Assembly (NCBI RefSeq): GCF_026248685.1
Contig: NZ_CP111036.1
Span: forward strand, 2,356,001 to 2,420,000
Origin: Haladaptatus caseinilyticus
GTDB taxonomy: Archaea; Halobacteriota; Halobacteria; Halobacteriales; Haladaptataceae
Direction: 5' to 3'
Length of the DNA stretch: 64,000 nucleotides
This document shows positions 8,014-17,090 of this stretch, piece after piece (position 1 is the first letter of the stretch; the number at the start of each line of letters is the position of its first letter). The translations under genes were made by a program, and so were the position numbers. Under the pieces are notes generated by a model that searched no databases, was not told where the DNA came from, and was given only the letters and a program-made list of their open reading frames with translations.

Positions 8014-8862
8014 ATGGCAGGAGATGACAAATATCCAGAGAGCACAGGTCGCCGCCGCTTCGTCAAGGGCGTCGTCGGAAGCGCGACGCTTGCCGGCGTC
8101 GGAACCGCTGGAGCCGCATCGCTGAAATCCGCGACGGCTTCGGCCGGTGAAGGTGGCGGTATCACTCAGTTCATGGGTGTCGAAAACATTGCCGGGCCCG
8201 CACCGCGGGCGATGCCCCAGATACCCGTCGAAATCGACGGAGAAGGGTATCTCAAAGGCTTTTTCCCGAAGCCATCGACGGAGAAAGTACAGGGCCGTGA
8301 AGTGACGGTCGCCGAGGCGAAAATCGGCGGCATTACGTACTCGGCCAACTGGTTCCAGTACTGCGGTGTCCAGACCTACAAGGGCGTCAAACCCGATGCC
8401 GACATGGACAACTACTTCCGATACAAGGAGGGTGCGGGATACGATTGGCAGGCGAGCGAAGTCAAAGCCGGTGACAAAGTCCACATCGACGACTTCACCG
8501 ACTACAAGACATGGGGTAACGGCATCGGAAAGTCTGGGCTCGGAAAGCCCGCAACGGTGACCTGGCGCTCGCAGGACGTTCCGCCGAGCCAGACGATGAC
8601 CGTCCAACTCATCCGAAGCCCGAAGATCGAAGAAATATCGGGCGAGAGCAAGTGGCTCAAAGAGAGCACCGAAAAAGGCTTTATCGCCAACCTGAACAAA
8701 TGTACGCACTTCTGCTGTGTACCTTCGTTCAAAGGCATCGCTGGCGCGGCAAAGTTCGGTGCACAGGACAAAATCTACTGTCCGTGCCACCAGTCGGTGT
8801 ACGACCCTTTCAGCATCGTCAAAAAATCGTTCGTGGCGTTGCCACGACCGGAGGACGACTAA
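8014..8862 (+). CDS. petA: Rieske iron-sulfur protein of the cytochrome bc-type complex
   Basis: 282 residues. A twin-arginine motif (GRRRFVKG, residues 12-19) precedes a hydrophobic signal/anchor. The 2Fe2S motifs are CTHFC (Cys230, His232) and CPCHQ (Cys256, His259), with Cys234/235 and Cys258 available for the usual disulfide. The Rieske domain is C-terminal, as in quinol-oxidising bc complexes. A roughly 180-residue region between anchor and cluster domain is longer than in bacterial proteins. It starts three bases after the preceding stop and its stop touches the cytochrome b start. Gene symbol follows common use; haloarchaeal naming varies. Confidence 0.92.
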   Translation: MAGDDKYPESTGRRRFVKGVVGSATLAGVGTAGAASLKSATASAGEGGGITQFMGVENIAGPAPRAMPQIPVEIDGEGYLKGFFPKPSTEKVQGREVTVAEAKIGGITYSANWFQYCGVQTYKGVKPDADMDNYFRYKEGAGYDWQASEVKAGDKVHIDDFTDYKTWGNGIGKSGLGKPATVTWRSQDVPPSQTMTVQLIRSPKIEEISGESKWLKESTEKGFIANLNKCTHFCCVPSFKGIAGAAKFGAQDKIYCPCHQSVYDPFSIVKKSFVALPRPEDD

Positions 8863-9657
8863 ATGAGTATCGAACGCAAAGACGACCACGACCACGGCGA
8901 GTGGCTCCGCGAGAAGGACCTGACGCCCATCGAGAGCACGTTCCTCACGACGCTCATCTGGATGGACAAGCGGTTCCGCATCGTGGACTATCTCGAACTA
9001 CTGGAGACGTTGTACTACCGCGTCAACCTCCAGATGCCGAAAAGCCACACCGAACAGTACGGGCTGGATAACAAGTTCTGGTACTGGTACCCGCTGTACG
9101 CACTCGGAAGTTTCTCGACCATCGCGTACGTGGTAGCCGCCATCAGTGGCGCGTTACTCGGGTTCTACTACGCACCGTCGACGGCAGGAGAAACGACGGC
9201 CGCGTACACCCAGCTGACATACATCATGACGGACCTCAACTTCGGGTTCATGCTCCGAAGCATCCATCGCTGGTCGGCACAGGTGATGGTGGCCGCGGTG
9301 TTTCTCCACATGCTCCGTGTCTACTTCACGGGCGCGTACAAGGAACCCCGCGAGGTCAACTGGATTCTCGGCATCATCCTCATCAGTTTGACGATGGTGT
9401 TCGGATACACAGGGTACCTGCTCCCGTGGGACCAGCTGGCGTTCTGGGCCGGACAGATCGGTGTCGAAATGAGCCTCTCCGTCCCGCTCATCGGCGAGTG
9501 GGTGGCACAGCTCCTGTTCGGCGGCTTCAGTTTGAGCCAGGCGACACTGCAGCGGATGTACATCCTACACGTGTTCTTGCTGCCGTTCGTCGTGACCACA
9601 CTCATCGCGGTGCACATCGGCATCGTCTGGATGCAGGGCATCGCTGAACCACACTGA
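8863..9657 (+). CDS. petB: Cytochrome b, N-terminal (b6-like) subunit
   Basis: 264 residues with about four to five membrane helices. Two histidine pairs for b-type haems are visible: SIHRWSAQ ... FLHMLRVY in one helix pair and MYILHVFLLPF ... IAVHIG in the next. The Qo-site region includes GYTGYLLPWDQ. The protein ends after the fourth-helix histidines, so, as in cytochrome b6f, the remaining helices are on a separate gene (9662). An unusually long soluble N-terminus (about 80 residues) precedes the first helix. Quinol oxidation with electron transfer to the Rieske centre is the expected role. Confidence 0.93.
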   Translation: MSIERKDDHDHGEWLREKDLTPIESTFLTTLIWMDKRFRIVDYLELLETLYYRVNLQMPKSHTEQYGLDNKFWYWYPLYALGSFSTIAYVVAAISGALLGFYYAPSTAGETTAAYTQLTYIMTDLNFGFMLRSIHRWSAQVMVAAVFLHMLRVYFTGAYKEPREVNWILGIILISLTMVFGYTGYLLPWDQLAFWAGQIGVEMSLSVPLIGEWVAQLLFGGFSLSQATLQRMYILHVFLLPFVVTTLIAVHIGIVWMQGIAEPH

Positions 9658-9661
9658 TACA

Positions 9662-10420
9662 ATGACCGACGAAAACGAACCCCGAACCGACGGAAGTGGT
9701 ACCGGCATCGTCCCGCCGGACGACGAGACCCCCACGTGGCTCGAACGCAAGCAGCGCACGCAGGGACTCTCCCGGCTGACGTACGAATACTTCGAGCGCT
9801 CGCGTAGGGAGGACCAGGACCTCCGTCAGGAGTCCAGCTACGTCGAACGTGACGTGCTGGCGTTCCCGACGTGGCCCCACGAGATGATTCGTAATCTCTC
9901 GATTACGAGCTTCTTCGTCGGGATGATTCTGTTCCTCGCCGCGACGCTTCCGCCGCACCTCGGCCCACCGGCGGACCCGAGTTCGACCCCGGCGATCATC
10001 CTACCCGACTGGTATCTGTACTGGTCGTTCGGCCTGTTGAAGCTCGGACCCCTTAACCCCGAACTCGCCATCCTCGGTGGCGACAAACTGATGGCGGACC
10101 GAACGTACGGTGTCGTAGCGAACGTCGTCGTCGTCAGTATCATCGCCATCGTCCCGTTCCTGAACAAGGGAAGCGCCCGACGACCGGTCGAAGAACCGTT
10201 CTGGGGCGCAGTCGGCATGTTCGGCGTCTGGTTCGCGATCACGATCAGCGCACTGTCGATCAAGAACCTGCTTCCCATCGACGCTCACCTCACGTTCGAC
10301 TTGGCGTTCCTCGTGCCGATCGTGGCCGGAACCATCACTTACGCGGTGTTGAAGTCCATGCGTGAAGGGTACATGTTCAGCCTCAATCGACGGTACTACC
10401 GCCTGCGGCCGCCGAAATAA
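9662..10420 (+). CDS. petD: Cytochrome b, C-terminal (subunit IV-like) subunit
   Basis: 252 residues. After an acidic soluble start of about 70 residues there are about four helices. The segment TPAIILPDWYLYWSFGLLK contains PDWY, the counterpart of the PEWY quinol-site motif. Together with the preceding gene it makes a split cytochrome b. Four bases separate the two genes. A run of T residues follows the stop (10425-10431), but the next gene is so close that this is not necessarily an operon end. Confidence 0.9.
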   Translation: MTDENEPRTDGSGTGIVPPDDETPTWLERKQRTQGLSRLTYEYFERSRREDQDLRQESSYVERDVLAFPTWPHEMIRNLSITSFFVGMILFLAATLPPHLGPPADPSSTPAIILPDWYLYWSFGLLKLGPLNPELAILGGDKLMADRTYGVVANVVVVSIIAIVPFLNKGSARRPVEEPFWGAVGMFGVWFAITISALSIKNLLPIDAHLTFDLAFLVPIVAGTITYAVLKSMREGYMFSLNRRYYRLRPPK

Positions 10421-10436
10421 TTCGGTTTTTTCTCCT

Positions 10437-10820
10437 ATGTCTTCACGCGACGACGACGAATCCGAGACTAGTTACTCCGTTTTCGATGACGGGAGCGATG
10501 GCGACGACGAATCGAAGGCCGAAGGGGACTCCGGTGGTATCGCTTCCCGTGAAGTGGTCGTCCCGCTTCGCATGTACAAAGTCGTGACCGTCTTCTCGAC
10601 GATGTTCGCCGTCTTCACGGTCGTCGGCGGGTTTATCGCGCTCGACTACGCGACCGACCGGGCGACCGCACCGCTGCCGCAGGTCGATTATCCGGTCGCA
10701 ATTTTTGGCTTGCTCCTCATCGCGTCCGGAACCGTAGTGTACGCCTTCTCCACGCGATTCCGGACCGAGGGAATGGGAAAGTCTAAAGACGACTCCGACG
10801 AACCGTCAAACAATGGCTGA
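10437..10820 (+). CDS. Two-helix membrane protein of the bc-type operon (DUF7315-like)
   Basis: 127 residues from MSSRDDDESETS, the first ATG clear of the preceding gene. A strongly acidic 40-residue tail is followed by two membrane helices (about 53-72 and 83-105) and a charged end. It overlaps the next gene by eight bases, which shows translational coupling. From memory it resembles DUF7315, a haloarchaeal family found beside this complex. Probable small subunit; no cofactor residues stand out. Confidence 0.75.
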   Translation: MSSRDDDESETSYSVFDDGSDGDDESKAEGDSGGIASREVVVPLRMYKVVTVFSTMFAVFTVVGGFIALDYATDRATAPLPQVDYPVAIFGLLLIASGTVVYAFSTRFRTEGMGKSKDDSDEPSNNG

Positions 10821-11067
10821 CGAATTCGCAAAGGGACTCGGAATCGCGACGACGGCGGGTCTCGCTTGGATGGTGCTTTCGGGTTGGTATACGACTCCCG
10901 GCTTCGAGGAGACGCAACTCCTCGGTGAGATTCCGGGAGGCCTCGATATGTACGGTAACCTCGCAATCATGCTCCGTGAAGTGTTCTTCTGGTTCGCCAT
11001 CCTCGCCATGCTGTTCTTCTGGGTCCTCATCCCTGGCATGCGCCAACTGCGACAGGCACGCTCGTAA
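10813..11067 (+). CDS. Small membrane protein ending the bc-type operon (DUF7314-like)
   Basis: 84 residues with a weakly hydrophobic N-terminal helix (about 7-25) and a strong C-terminal helix (about 50-76: VFFWFAILAMLFFWVLI), ending RQLRQARS. The start is inside the previous gene. It resembles from memory the haloarchaeal family DUF7314. It closes the plus-strand operon; the isopentenyl phosphate kinase gene converges from the other side 40 bases later. Confidence 0.75.
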   Translation: MADEFAKGLGIATTAGLAWMVLSGWYTTPGFEETQLLGEIPGGLDMYGNLAIMLREVFFWFAILAMLFFWVLIPGMRQLRQARS

Positions 11068-11108
11068 GTCGAAAAGACCCGGATTTTCTCTCGATCCGCG
11101 ATAGCTGG

Positions 11109-11849
11109 CTAGCCGTCGATACGCGTTCCCGGCGTTTCGCCACCGAGAAACGCCGACACGTCGTCCGGGCCGAAAATCGATGCCGGTGCACCCAGTTCGA
11201 GCAGTGACCGAACTTTTCCGGCCATGCCCCCGGTGACGTCCGTCGATTCGCTCTCGCCGAGCACGTCGGCGACTTGTTCGTAGGCGGTGATTTCGGGAAC
11301 GATTTCGGCGTTTTCGTCGAGGACGCCAGGAACCGTCGAACAGAACCCGACGCGGTCGGCATCGAGGTGGCTTGCCACCGAGACGACGAGTTCGTCGCCG
11401 CTAACGACGGTGACACCCTCTTTTTCGTGGGCAATCACATCTCCGTGGAGGACGGGGACAAATCCTTCGGCGACCATCGTTTCGATGTGCCCCGTTGGGA
11501 GCGTGAGGGACGCGTTCGCGTCCCGAACAGCGGTGGAAAACGGATGGACGGGAACCGCTGCAATGCCACGATCGTGGAGACGCGAGAGGACGAACTCGTT
11601 CAACGTTTTCATCGCGCCGTGGATGTCCGTGACAGCATCGATGTCGTGGCTTCCAGTCGTCGTCGAGACGCCGTGCTCGTTTGCGTGGTGGTGGCCAAAA
11701 CTACCGCCGCCGTGTACCAATACCAGGTCGTCCGCGTTCGCTTCGCCGAGTGCGTCCGCGACGTGGCCAAGTGTTTCTCCATCGAGCGTATCCGCGCGAT
11801 CTTTGTCCGTGATGACACTCCCGCCGAGTTTGAGCACCGTGAGACTCAT
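11109..11849 (-). CDS. ipk: Isopentenyl phosphate kinase
   Basis: 246 residues from MSLTVLKLGGSVITDKD. It has the amino-acid-kinase fold: an N-terminal KLGGS nucleotide motif, the LVHGGGSFGHHHANEHG loop with the catalytic histidine, and the C-terminal DVTGGMAGKV stretch. The His-rich loop separates isopentenyl phosphate kinases from acetylglutamate and UMP kinases. It phosphorylates isopentenyl phosphate to isopentenyl diphosphate, the final step of the archaeal mevalonate route. Its ATG overlaps the mevalonate kinase stop (ATGA), so the two are co-translated. Confidence 0.93.
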   Translation of the reverse strand: MSLTVLKLGGSVITDKDRADTLDGETLGHVADALGEANADDLVLVHGGGSFGHHHANEHGVSTTTGSHDIDAVTDIHGAMKTLNEFVLSRLHDRGIAAVPVHPFSTAVRDANASLTLPTGHIETMVAEGFVPVLHGDVIAHEKEGVTVVSGDELVVSVASHLDADRVGFCSTVPGVLDENAEIVPEITAYEQVADVLGESESTDVTGGMAGKVRSLLELGAPASIFGPDDVSAFLGGETPGTRIDG

Positions 11850-12829
11850 TCTTCGCGTACCCCCTCTGTGTCGAGTTCGGCGCGGAACGCGTCTTCGCAC
11901 CCCGGCGTAAATCGAAGTGCCGTCTCCGTCTCGTCCGTCGGGTCGAGTGCGACGATGCACCCGCCACCACCAGCGCCCGTCAGTTTCGCACCGAGCGCAC
12001 CAGCATCTCGGGCCGCCCAGACCATGTTGTCCAACGAGCGAGAAGAAACGCCGAGCGCTTCCAACAAGCCGTGGTTGAAATTCATCAGCTTGCCGAGTTC
12101 CTCGACGCTGCCCTCGGCCAGCGCGCGTTCGCCCTGTCGAACGATCTCTCCGATGCTTTCGACGGTGTCGCCGGCGAATTCGTATCGGTCCCGGAGTGCT
12201 CGAACGCCTGCGACGAGTTTCCCGGTATCGCCAGCACCGCCGTCGAAGCCGACGACGATCGGCAACTCTGGTGCTTCGATAGCTCGGCAATCGTCACCCT
12301 CCACTCGAACCGCCCCGCCGGTTGCAGAGCAGAACGTGTCCGCACGTGAGGCTTCCCCGTCCTGCACCGCGAGTTCCGCACGATATGCTCTGTCCGCGAG
12401 TTCGTCACTCGAAAGCGAAACGTCAAGTTCGCGCGTCGCAGCGTCGATTGCGGCGACCGTTACCGCGGCTGAAGATCCGAGACCGGCACCCAGGGGGATG
12501 TCGCTCTCTATGGTAATGTCGAACCCGGCGCTCGGCCGTCCCGTCGCGTCTCGGACTTGTTCGACCGATGCATCGATATAGCCCGTCGCCGCGCGAATGA
12601 GCGATTCGGAGACGTCCACATCGGGTGTTTCATCGGTGTTGCGACCGTATTCGATAGTGAACCCATCGAGACTCAGATCCTCCGCATCGACACGGAGGCG
12701 ATCATCGCTGCGCGACTCGACCGATACTGTTGCCCGGCGCTCGATGGCACACGGGACGGCGGGTTCGCCGTATACCACAGCGTGCTCCCCGAACAGGTAT
12801 ACTTTCCCCGGAGCGCTCGAAACTGTCAT
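11846..12829 (-). CDS. mvk: Mevalonate kinase
   Basis: 327 residues from MTVSSAPGKVYLFGEHAVVYG, preferred over an upstream Met because homologues begin here. GHMP-kinase motifs are complete: the N-terminal GEHAVVYG, the phosphate loop IPLGAGLGSSAAVTVA (about residue 100-115) and the C-terminal KLTGAGGGGCIVAL. It makes mevalonate 5-phosphate, the substrate of the decarboxylase at 3.4-4.4 kb in haloarchaea. It is upstream partner of isopentenyl phosphate kinase in a two-gene operon, a common haloarchaeal arrangement between ribosomal rpsB and later genes. Confidence 0.94.
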   Translation of the reverse strand: MTVSSAPGKVYLFGEHAVVYGEPAVPCAIERRATVSVESRSDDRLRVDAEDLSLDGFTIEYGRNTDETPDVDVSESLIRAATGYIDASVEQVRDATGRPSAGFDITIESDIPLGAGLGSSAAVTVAAIDAATRELDVSLSSDELADRAYRAELAVQDGEASRADTFCSATGGAVRVEGDDCRAIEAPELPIVVGFDGGAGDTGKLVAGVRALRDRYEFAGDTVESIGEIVRQGERALAEGSVEELGKLMNFNHGLLEALGVSSRSLDNMVWAARDAGALGAKLTGAGGGGCIVALDPTDETETALRFTPGCEDAFRAELDTEGVREE

Positions 12830-12918
12830 ATCGTACTCTCGGTAAGCGGAGGGTATCACTTTTTTCGAATGGAGTCGTGTTGATGATCCGAATCAGCCAT
12901 CACCGCACGACTGGTGAG

Positions 12919-13107
12919 TCAGTCCCGAAGAAAATATCGAATGAAAACCGCATGATGAGTATCGTCTCGTTCGCGATACGCGATCGGATGCCCCGTCTCA
13001 CAAAAATGAGATATCGCTTGCCGGTTTGCCGTCGCACGTTCACCATCCACTGTTTCGACGCCCCATTCACAGATCTGACAATCCAAAATCCGTTCCCCAC
13101 CCATCAT
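12919..13107 (-). CDS. Small zinc-finger-like protein
   Basis: 62 residues from MMGGERILDCQICEWG; a longer reading to 13227 exists. A TATA-like AATAAAAGTA on the minus strand near 13156-13165 favours the shorter form with a 20-25 base leader. C-x2-C (DCQICEW) and a downstream H-x-C ... H (AISHFCETGH) could bind zinc. It lies alone in a 450-base gap between rpsB and mevalonate kinase. Many haloarchaea have such small C2H2/C2HC proteins, mostly without known function. Confidence 0.5.
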   Translation of the reverse strand: MMGGERILDCQICEWGVETVDGERATANRQAISHFCETGHPIAYRERDDTHHAVFIRYFLRD

Positions 13108-13283
13108 CGTGTATGAAACCGTCTCGTTGGTCACTGTACTGGTTGCATCATCAAGTACTTTTATTGGAATCACCTGGCGAGTATTCGGTCGGACGATGGT
13201 TTGACTACAAGAACGGCGATACGACACGCTCTACACCATGATTCGAAGTATTCCGGAAAACAGCTCAAATCCAAATTCGTCGA

Positions 13284-14060
13284 TTAAATCTCGCTCTCGA
13301 AGTCGTCGAGCGAGTACGCAGGTTCGGCACCGCGGCGGTCGAGCGTTTCGTTGGCAAGCAGCCAGTAGACGACCGACAGCGCTTTGCGACCTTTGTTGTT
13401 CGTCGGGACGACGAGATCGACGTTGCTCGTGTTGTTGTTGGAGTCACACATGGCGATGACGGGGATGCCAACCGTAATGGCCTCCTTGACTGCCTGTGCG
13501 TCTCCGATCGGGTCGGTAACGACGACGACATCGGGTTCGATGTAGCCGTCGTATTTCGGGTTCGTCAGTGTCCCCGGAATGAATCGACCCGTGCGAGCGC
13601 GTGCGCCAACCGCTTCGGCGAACTTCTCCGCCGGGAAGCGACCGTACTGACGCGAGGACGTGACCAACATCTGCTCCGGATTGTAATTGGAGAGGAAATC
13701 CGCGGCCGTGCGGATTCGTTGGTCGGTCTTGCTCACGTCGAGGACGTAGAGGCCGTCCGTACGAACGCGGTGGATGAATCGTTCCATGTCCTCGGTTTTC
13801 TGTTGCGTACCGATGTGGACACCTGCACCGAGGTAGTCCTCGACAGGGATGAGGAGGTCTGCTTCCTCGTCGCCGAGCACGTCCTCGTCGAACTGTGGTT
13901 CTTCTTCTTCGGTCTCTTCCGCCTGTGCGCCGACGTCTTCGTCGGGGTCAACCTCGGGTTCCGCACCGGACTCGCCGGTCGGTTCCGCGTCGACTTCCCC
14001 TTCCGCGGCTTCGAGACCGTCCGTTTCTTCTTCTACCTGTTCTGAATCGTTGTCGCTCAT
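13284..14060 (-). CDS. rpsB: Small ribosomal subunit protein uS2
   Basis: 258 residues. The S2 core starts near residue 60 ([27 protein letters not shown]) and includes the [19 protein letters not shown] and [19 protein letters not shown] segments of archaeal S2. The first 55 residues form an extreme acidic extension made of E, D, A and G, common in haloarchaeal S2. Its ATG overlaps the enolase stop as ATGA. It ends the long minus-strand cluster. Confidence 0.95.
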   Translation of the reverse strand: MSDNDSEQVEEETDGLEAAEGEVDAEPTGESGAEPEVDPDEDVGAQAEETEEEEPQFDEDVLGDEEADLLIPVEDYLGAGVHIGTQQKTEDMERFIHRVRTDGLYVLDVSKTDQRIRTAADFLSNYNPEQMLVTSSRQYGRFPAEKFAEAVGARARTGRFIPGTLTNPKYDGYIEPDVVVVTDPIGDAQAVKEAITVGIPVIAMCDSNNNTSNVDLVVPTNNKGRKALSVVYWLLANETLDRRGAEPAYSLDDFESEI

Positions 14061-15262
14061 AATCGTGATACGTTCTGCTCGATTCGGATGAGTTCGTTGA
14101 GTTTGGCGGTTCGCTCGCCACCAACCGTGCCCGTTTTGATGAACGGAGCGTCGGTCGCGACAGCGAGGTGTGCGATGGTCGTATCCTCGGTTTCACCGCT
14201 TCGGTGTGAGATGACAGGGTCGTAGCCGTTCTCGACGGCGAGTTCGATCGCGTCGAAGGCATCGGAAAGCGTTCCGATCTGGTTTGGCTTGATGAGAATG
14301 CTGTTTCCGGCATCCTGTTCGATACCGTCCGACAGTCGCTCGACGTTCGTGACGAACAGGTCGTCACCACAGATGAGCGTTCGGTCACCGACACGGTCGG
14401 TGAGTTCGGCAAAGCCTTCGTAATCGTCCTCGTCGAGTGGGTCCTCGACGTAGACGAGGTCGTACTCGTCCACGAGGTCCGCAACGTAATCGATCTGCTC
14501 GTCGGTCGAGCGTGTTTGGTCGCGGTAATGATACTCGCCGTCCTCATACAGTTCGGCACCGGCCATATCGAGACCGAACCGAACGTCGAAGCCGAAGTCG
14601 CTAGCGACGGTCGAAACGGCTTCTTCCATCACTTCGAAGGCTTCGTCGTCATCGATGGACGGCGCCCACGCACCTTCGTCACCTTTGGCCGAGGGAACGC
14701 CACGCTCATCGAGGATGTCCGCGGCTTCCTGGTGGACTGCGGCGTTCGCGAACACGGCATCCTGGACGCTCGGTGCGCCGACGGGTGCCGCGAGGAACTC
14801 CTGAATCGCAGTCGCGTCCGCGGCGTGTTCGCCACCCCCGATGACGTTTCCGAGCGGCACCGGAAAGGTGTCGCCACGGAACGCACCACCGAGATGTTGG
14901 TAGAGCGGTATGCCAAGCACATCAGCCGCGGCCTTCGCGGCGGCCATGCTGATTGCGACGGCACTGTTCGCACCGATTTCCGAGAAGTTGTCGGTCCCAT
15001 CAGCCGCTCGAAGGGTGGTGTCAACGTCGCGTTGATCGCCGACGAAGACGTTACCTTCGAGGCGAGGAACCGCGTGTTCGCGAGCGGAGGCGATTGCCTC
15101 ATTCGGGTCGAGTTCGATCGCTTCGTACTCGCCCGTGCTTGCGCCGCTCGGAGCGGCGGCACGGCCGAACCCGCCACTCTCGGTTAACACGTCAGCTTCG
15201 ACTGTCGCGTTCCCGCGCGAATCGAGAATTTGGCGGAGTCTGACGTGTTCGATGCGCGTCAT
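14057..15262 (-). CDS. eno: Enolase (phosphopyruvate hydratase)
   Basis: 401 residues, normal enolase length. The N-terminal [16 protein letters not shown], the metal-binding region with VEDPLDEDD, the [14 protein letters not shown]-like [17 protein letters not shown] with the catalytic lysine, and [10 protein letters not shown] near the C-terminus are all present. It interconverts 2-phosphoglycerate and phosphoenolpyruvate. Start and stop overlap the neighbouring rpoK and rpsB genes by four bases each, a conserved archaeal arrangement. Confidence 0.97.
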   Translation of the reverse strand: MTRIEHVRLRQILDSRGNATVEADVLTESGGFGRAAAPSGASTGEYEAIELDPNEAIASAREHAVPRLEGNVFVGDQRDVDTTLRAADGTDNFSEIGANSAVAISMAAAKAAADVLGIPLYQHLGGAFRGDTFPVPLGNVIGGGEHAADATAIQEFLAAPVGAPSVQDAVFANAAVHQEAADILDERGVPSAKGDEGAWAPSIDDDEAFEVMEEAVSTVASDFGFDVRFGLDMAGAELYEDGEYHYRDQTRSTDEQIDYVADLVDEYDLVYVEDPLDEDDYEGFAELTDRVGDRTLICGDDLFVTNVERLSDGIEQDAGNSILIKPNQIGTLSDAFDAIELAVENGYDPVISHRSGETEDTTIAHLAVATDAPFIKTGTVGGERTAKLNELIRIEQNVSRL

Positions 15263-15441
15263 TGCTCCTCCTCACGACGAACGGTGAACGGAAGCACACC
15301 GGCGTCGTACTCTTCGGCCGCGATGAGAATCGGCTGTGACTCCTCGGTTTCGACGAGAACCGGCGCGCCGTACGACACTTGCAGCGCTCTCGCACCGAGG
15401 ATGCGGGCTTTTTCGTATCGGGAGTAGTGTTGTTGAGCCAT
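15259..15441 (-). CDS. rpoK: DNA-directed RNA polymerase subunit K (Rpb6-like)
   Basis: 60 residues: [22 protein letters not shown] is the Rpb6/omega core that clamps the polymerase assembly, and the [11 protein letters not shown] end is typical. The start overlaps the rpoN stop by one base and the stop overlaps the enolase start by four, so it is embedded in one operon. Confidence 0.95.
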   Translation of the reverse strand: MAQQHYSRYEKARILGARALQVSYGAPVLVETEESQPILIAAEEYDAGVLPFTVRREEEQ

Positions 15442-15641
15442 TACTGGTACGGGGCAACGATGTCCACGAGGTCTTTATGTGAGACGATCATTCGACGGCA
15501 GCAGTGACGTTCGACGCCGAGGTCGTCGAGAACCTTACCGGGGTCTTCGTTCCCCATGTGGGTCTCGGCGCGCGATTTGTACTCCTGCCAGTGCTCACCG
15601 ACGACTTTACCGCACGTGAAACACCGGACTGGTATCATCAT
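15441..15641 (-). CDS. rpoN: DNA-directed RNA polymerase subunit N (Rpb10-like)
   Basis: 66 residues. Zinc ligands are the N-terminal CFTCGK (C-x2-C) and the central HCCRRM (CC) pair, the atypical zinc bundle of Rpb10 proteins. Two adjacent ATG codons (15641 and 15638) are possible; MIPVRCF is the usual family start. It follows rps9 by 13 bases and precedes rpoK with one base shared. Confidence 0.95.
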   Translation of the reverse strand: MMIPVRCFTCGKVVGEHWQEYKSRAETHMGNEDPGKVLDDLGVERHCCRRMIVSHKDLVDIVAPYQ

Positions 15642-15654
15642 GGGTTAAACCACC

Positions 15655-16050
15655 TCAACGGTAGGACTTCTGGTAGCGGGCACGGGCACCGGGGCCGCCC
15701 CACTTCTTGGGTTCGGACTGGCGAACGTCGTTGACCAGCAAGGAACGGTCGAACTCCATGAACGCATCACGGAGTTCTGCGTCGTTCATATGCTGGACGA
15801 GTCCACGCGCGATCGCAGTGCGGACTGCGTCTGCCTGTCCGGTGATGCCACCGCCCGAAACGTCAACGTCGACGTCCACGTCTTCGCGCTCGTCGTCCGC
15901 GATGCGGAACGGTTCGAGCATCTTGAGTCGAGCCATTTCCGGCTCGACCAATTCGACTGGTTTCGAGTTGATTCGCACACGACCCTCGCCTTCCGTAACC
16001 GTGGCACGGGCGATTGCCGTTTTCTTCTTTCCGCTCGTGTTCGTTACCAT
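15655..16050 (-). CDS. rps9: Small ribosomal subunit protein uS9
   Basis: 131 residues with the S9 pattern: [22 protein letters not shown] at the start, [19 protein letters not shown] in the middle and the C-terminal [17 protein letters not shown] that reaches the P-site tRNA. An acidic DVDVDVDV insert reflects halophily. It overlaps rpl13 by seven bases. Confidence 0.96.
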   Translation of the reverse strand: MVTNTSGKKKTAIARATVTEGEGRVRINSKPVELVEPEMARLKMLEPFRIADDEREDVDVDVDVSGGGITGQADAVRTAIARGLVQHMNDAELRDAFMEFDRSLLVNDVRQSEPKKWGGPGARARYQKSYR

Positions 16051-16481
16051 GTGACGTTAGCACCTAGGTATTCGCTGACTTCGCCCAGTTGGACGAAGCG
16101 GATGTTCGAGAGTCGGTCCAGCGACGTTCCGTCGAGGATTTCGCCATCCTCGTCGTACGGGTTGCCGACATAGACGCGCACGTTCTCGAAGGCCTCGCGG
16201 CCGCGCGGCTTCTTATACGGAAGCATGCCGCGGATGGAGCGCTTTGCGATCATGTCCGGTCGCTTTGGGTAGTACGGACCTTGGTCGGAGCTGAGGTTGA
16301 ACCTCGTCTCGTATTTGTCCAGTACGTCCTGCTTGCTGCCGGTGATGATGGCTTCTTCGGCGTTGACGACGGCGACTCGCTCGCCGTCCATCGCCTTCTG
16401 TGCGACCTTGCTCGCCACACGACCGAGAATGCAGTCGCGGGCGTCAACGATGACATCGGCGTCGTATTCTGCGATACTCAT
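16044..16481 (-). CDS. rpl13: Large ribosomal subunit protein uL13
   Basis: 145 residues: [40 protein letters not shown] and [26 protein letters not shown] are the archaeal L13 signature regions. It overlaps rpl18e by an ATGA and rps9 by seven bases. Function in the 50S subunit is inferred from family. Confidence 0.96.
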   Translation of the reverse strand: MSIAEYDADVIVDARDCILGRVASKVAQKAMDGERVAVVNAEEAIITGSKQDVLDKYETRFNLSSDQGPYYPKRPDMIAKRSIRGMLPYKKPRGREAFENVRVYVGNPYDEDGEILDGTSLDRLSNIRFVQLGEVSEYLGANVTW

Positions 16482-16831
16482 CGAATCACTCGCACGTTAG
16501 CGCCATTGGGGTTTTGTTCGATTGCCTGTTCGAGTTTGATCGGTTCGCCGTCTGCCTGCTCGATCTTCGTCTCCGCGGTCGAAGAGAAATCGACCGCAGC
16601 AACAGTGACGTTCTTTTGCAGGACACCGCTCCCGAGAACCTTGCCGGGCACGATGACGGTTTCATCTTCCTGTGCGTACCGTTCGATACGGCCCAGGTTG
16701 ACTTCCGCGTGCGTGCTCCGTGGTTTCTCGAGGCGTGTCGCAACGTCATTCCACACGTCGGCTTCCTTCGTGCGGGAAACCGATTTGAGCTCGGCGATGA
16801 GACTACTGAGCCTCGGATTTGTCTTACTCAT
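16478..16831 (-). CDS. rpl18e: Large ribosomal subunit protein eL18 (L18e)
   Basis: 117 residues; [43 protein letters not shown] and [21 protein letters not shown] are diagnostic. This archaeal/eukaryotic-type protein is the first gene of the downstream half of the cluster; tRNA-Leu lies 30 bases upstream on the same strand, so processing from a shared transcript is possible. Confidence 0.96.
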   Translation of the reverse strand: MSKTNPRLSSLIAELKSVSRTKEADVWNDVATRLEKPRSTHAEVNLGRIERYAQEDETVIVPGKVLGSGVLQKNVTVAAVDFSSTAETKIEQADGEPIKLEQAIEQNPNGANVRVIR

Positions 16832-16861
16832 GCTACTTCCTCCAAGTACTGAGAACTGAAG

Positions 16862-16946
16862 TGCAGGGAGCAGGATTTGAACCTGCGGACTCCTACGAGA
16901 CAGCGCCCTGAACGCTGCGCCGTTGGCCAGACTTGGCTATCCCTGC
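16862..16946 (-). tRNA. tRNA-Leu (anticodon CAG)
   Basis: 85-base class II tRNA. The acceptor arm GCAGGGA pairs with TCCCTGC, discriminator A. The anticodon stem CAGCG/CGCTG encloses the loop TTCAGGG, giving anticodon CAG for CUG codons. A long variable arm and a standard T arm (GGTTCAAATCC) are present; no intron is needed. It sits between rpoD and rpl18e. Confidence 0.97.
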
Positions 16947-17090
16947 ACGCTGAGAATACGTGCGCACCCTCGTGGGCAACACACTGTTGTCCGTGGCCCT
17001 TAAAACCAGTTTCGGTTGGCCGATTCCGAGAGTCGACACTCTCCATCGAATCGGCGAACACGTCAGGGGAGTTCCAAGGGCCAGTCATTG

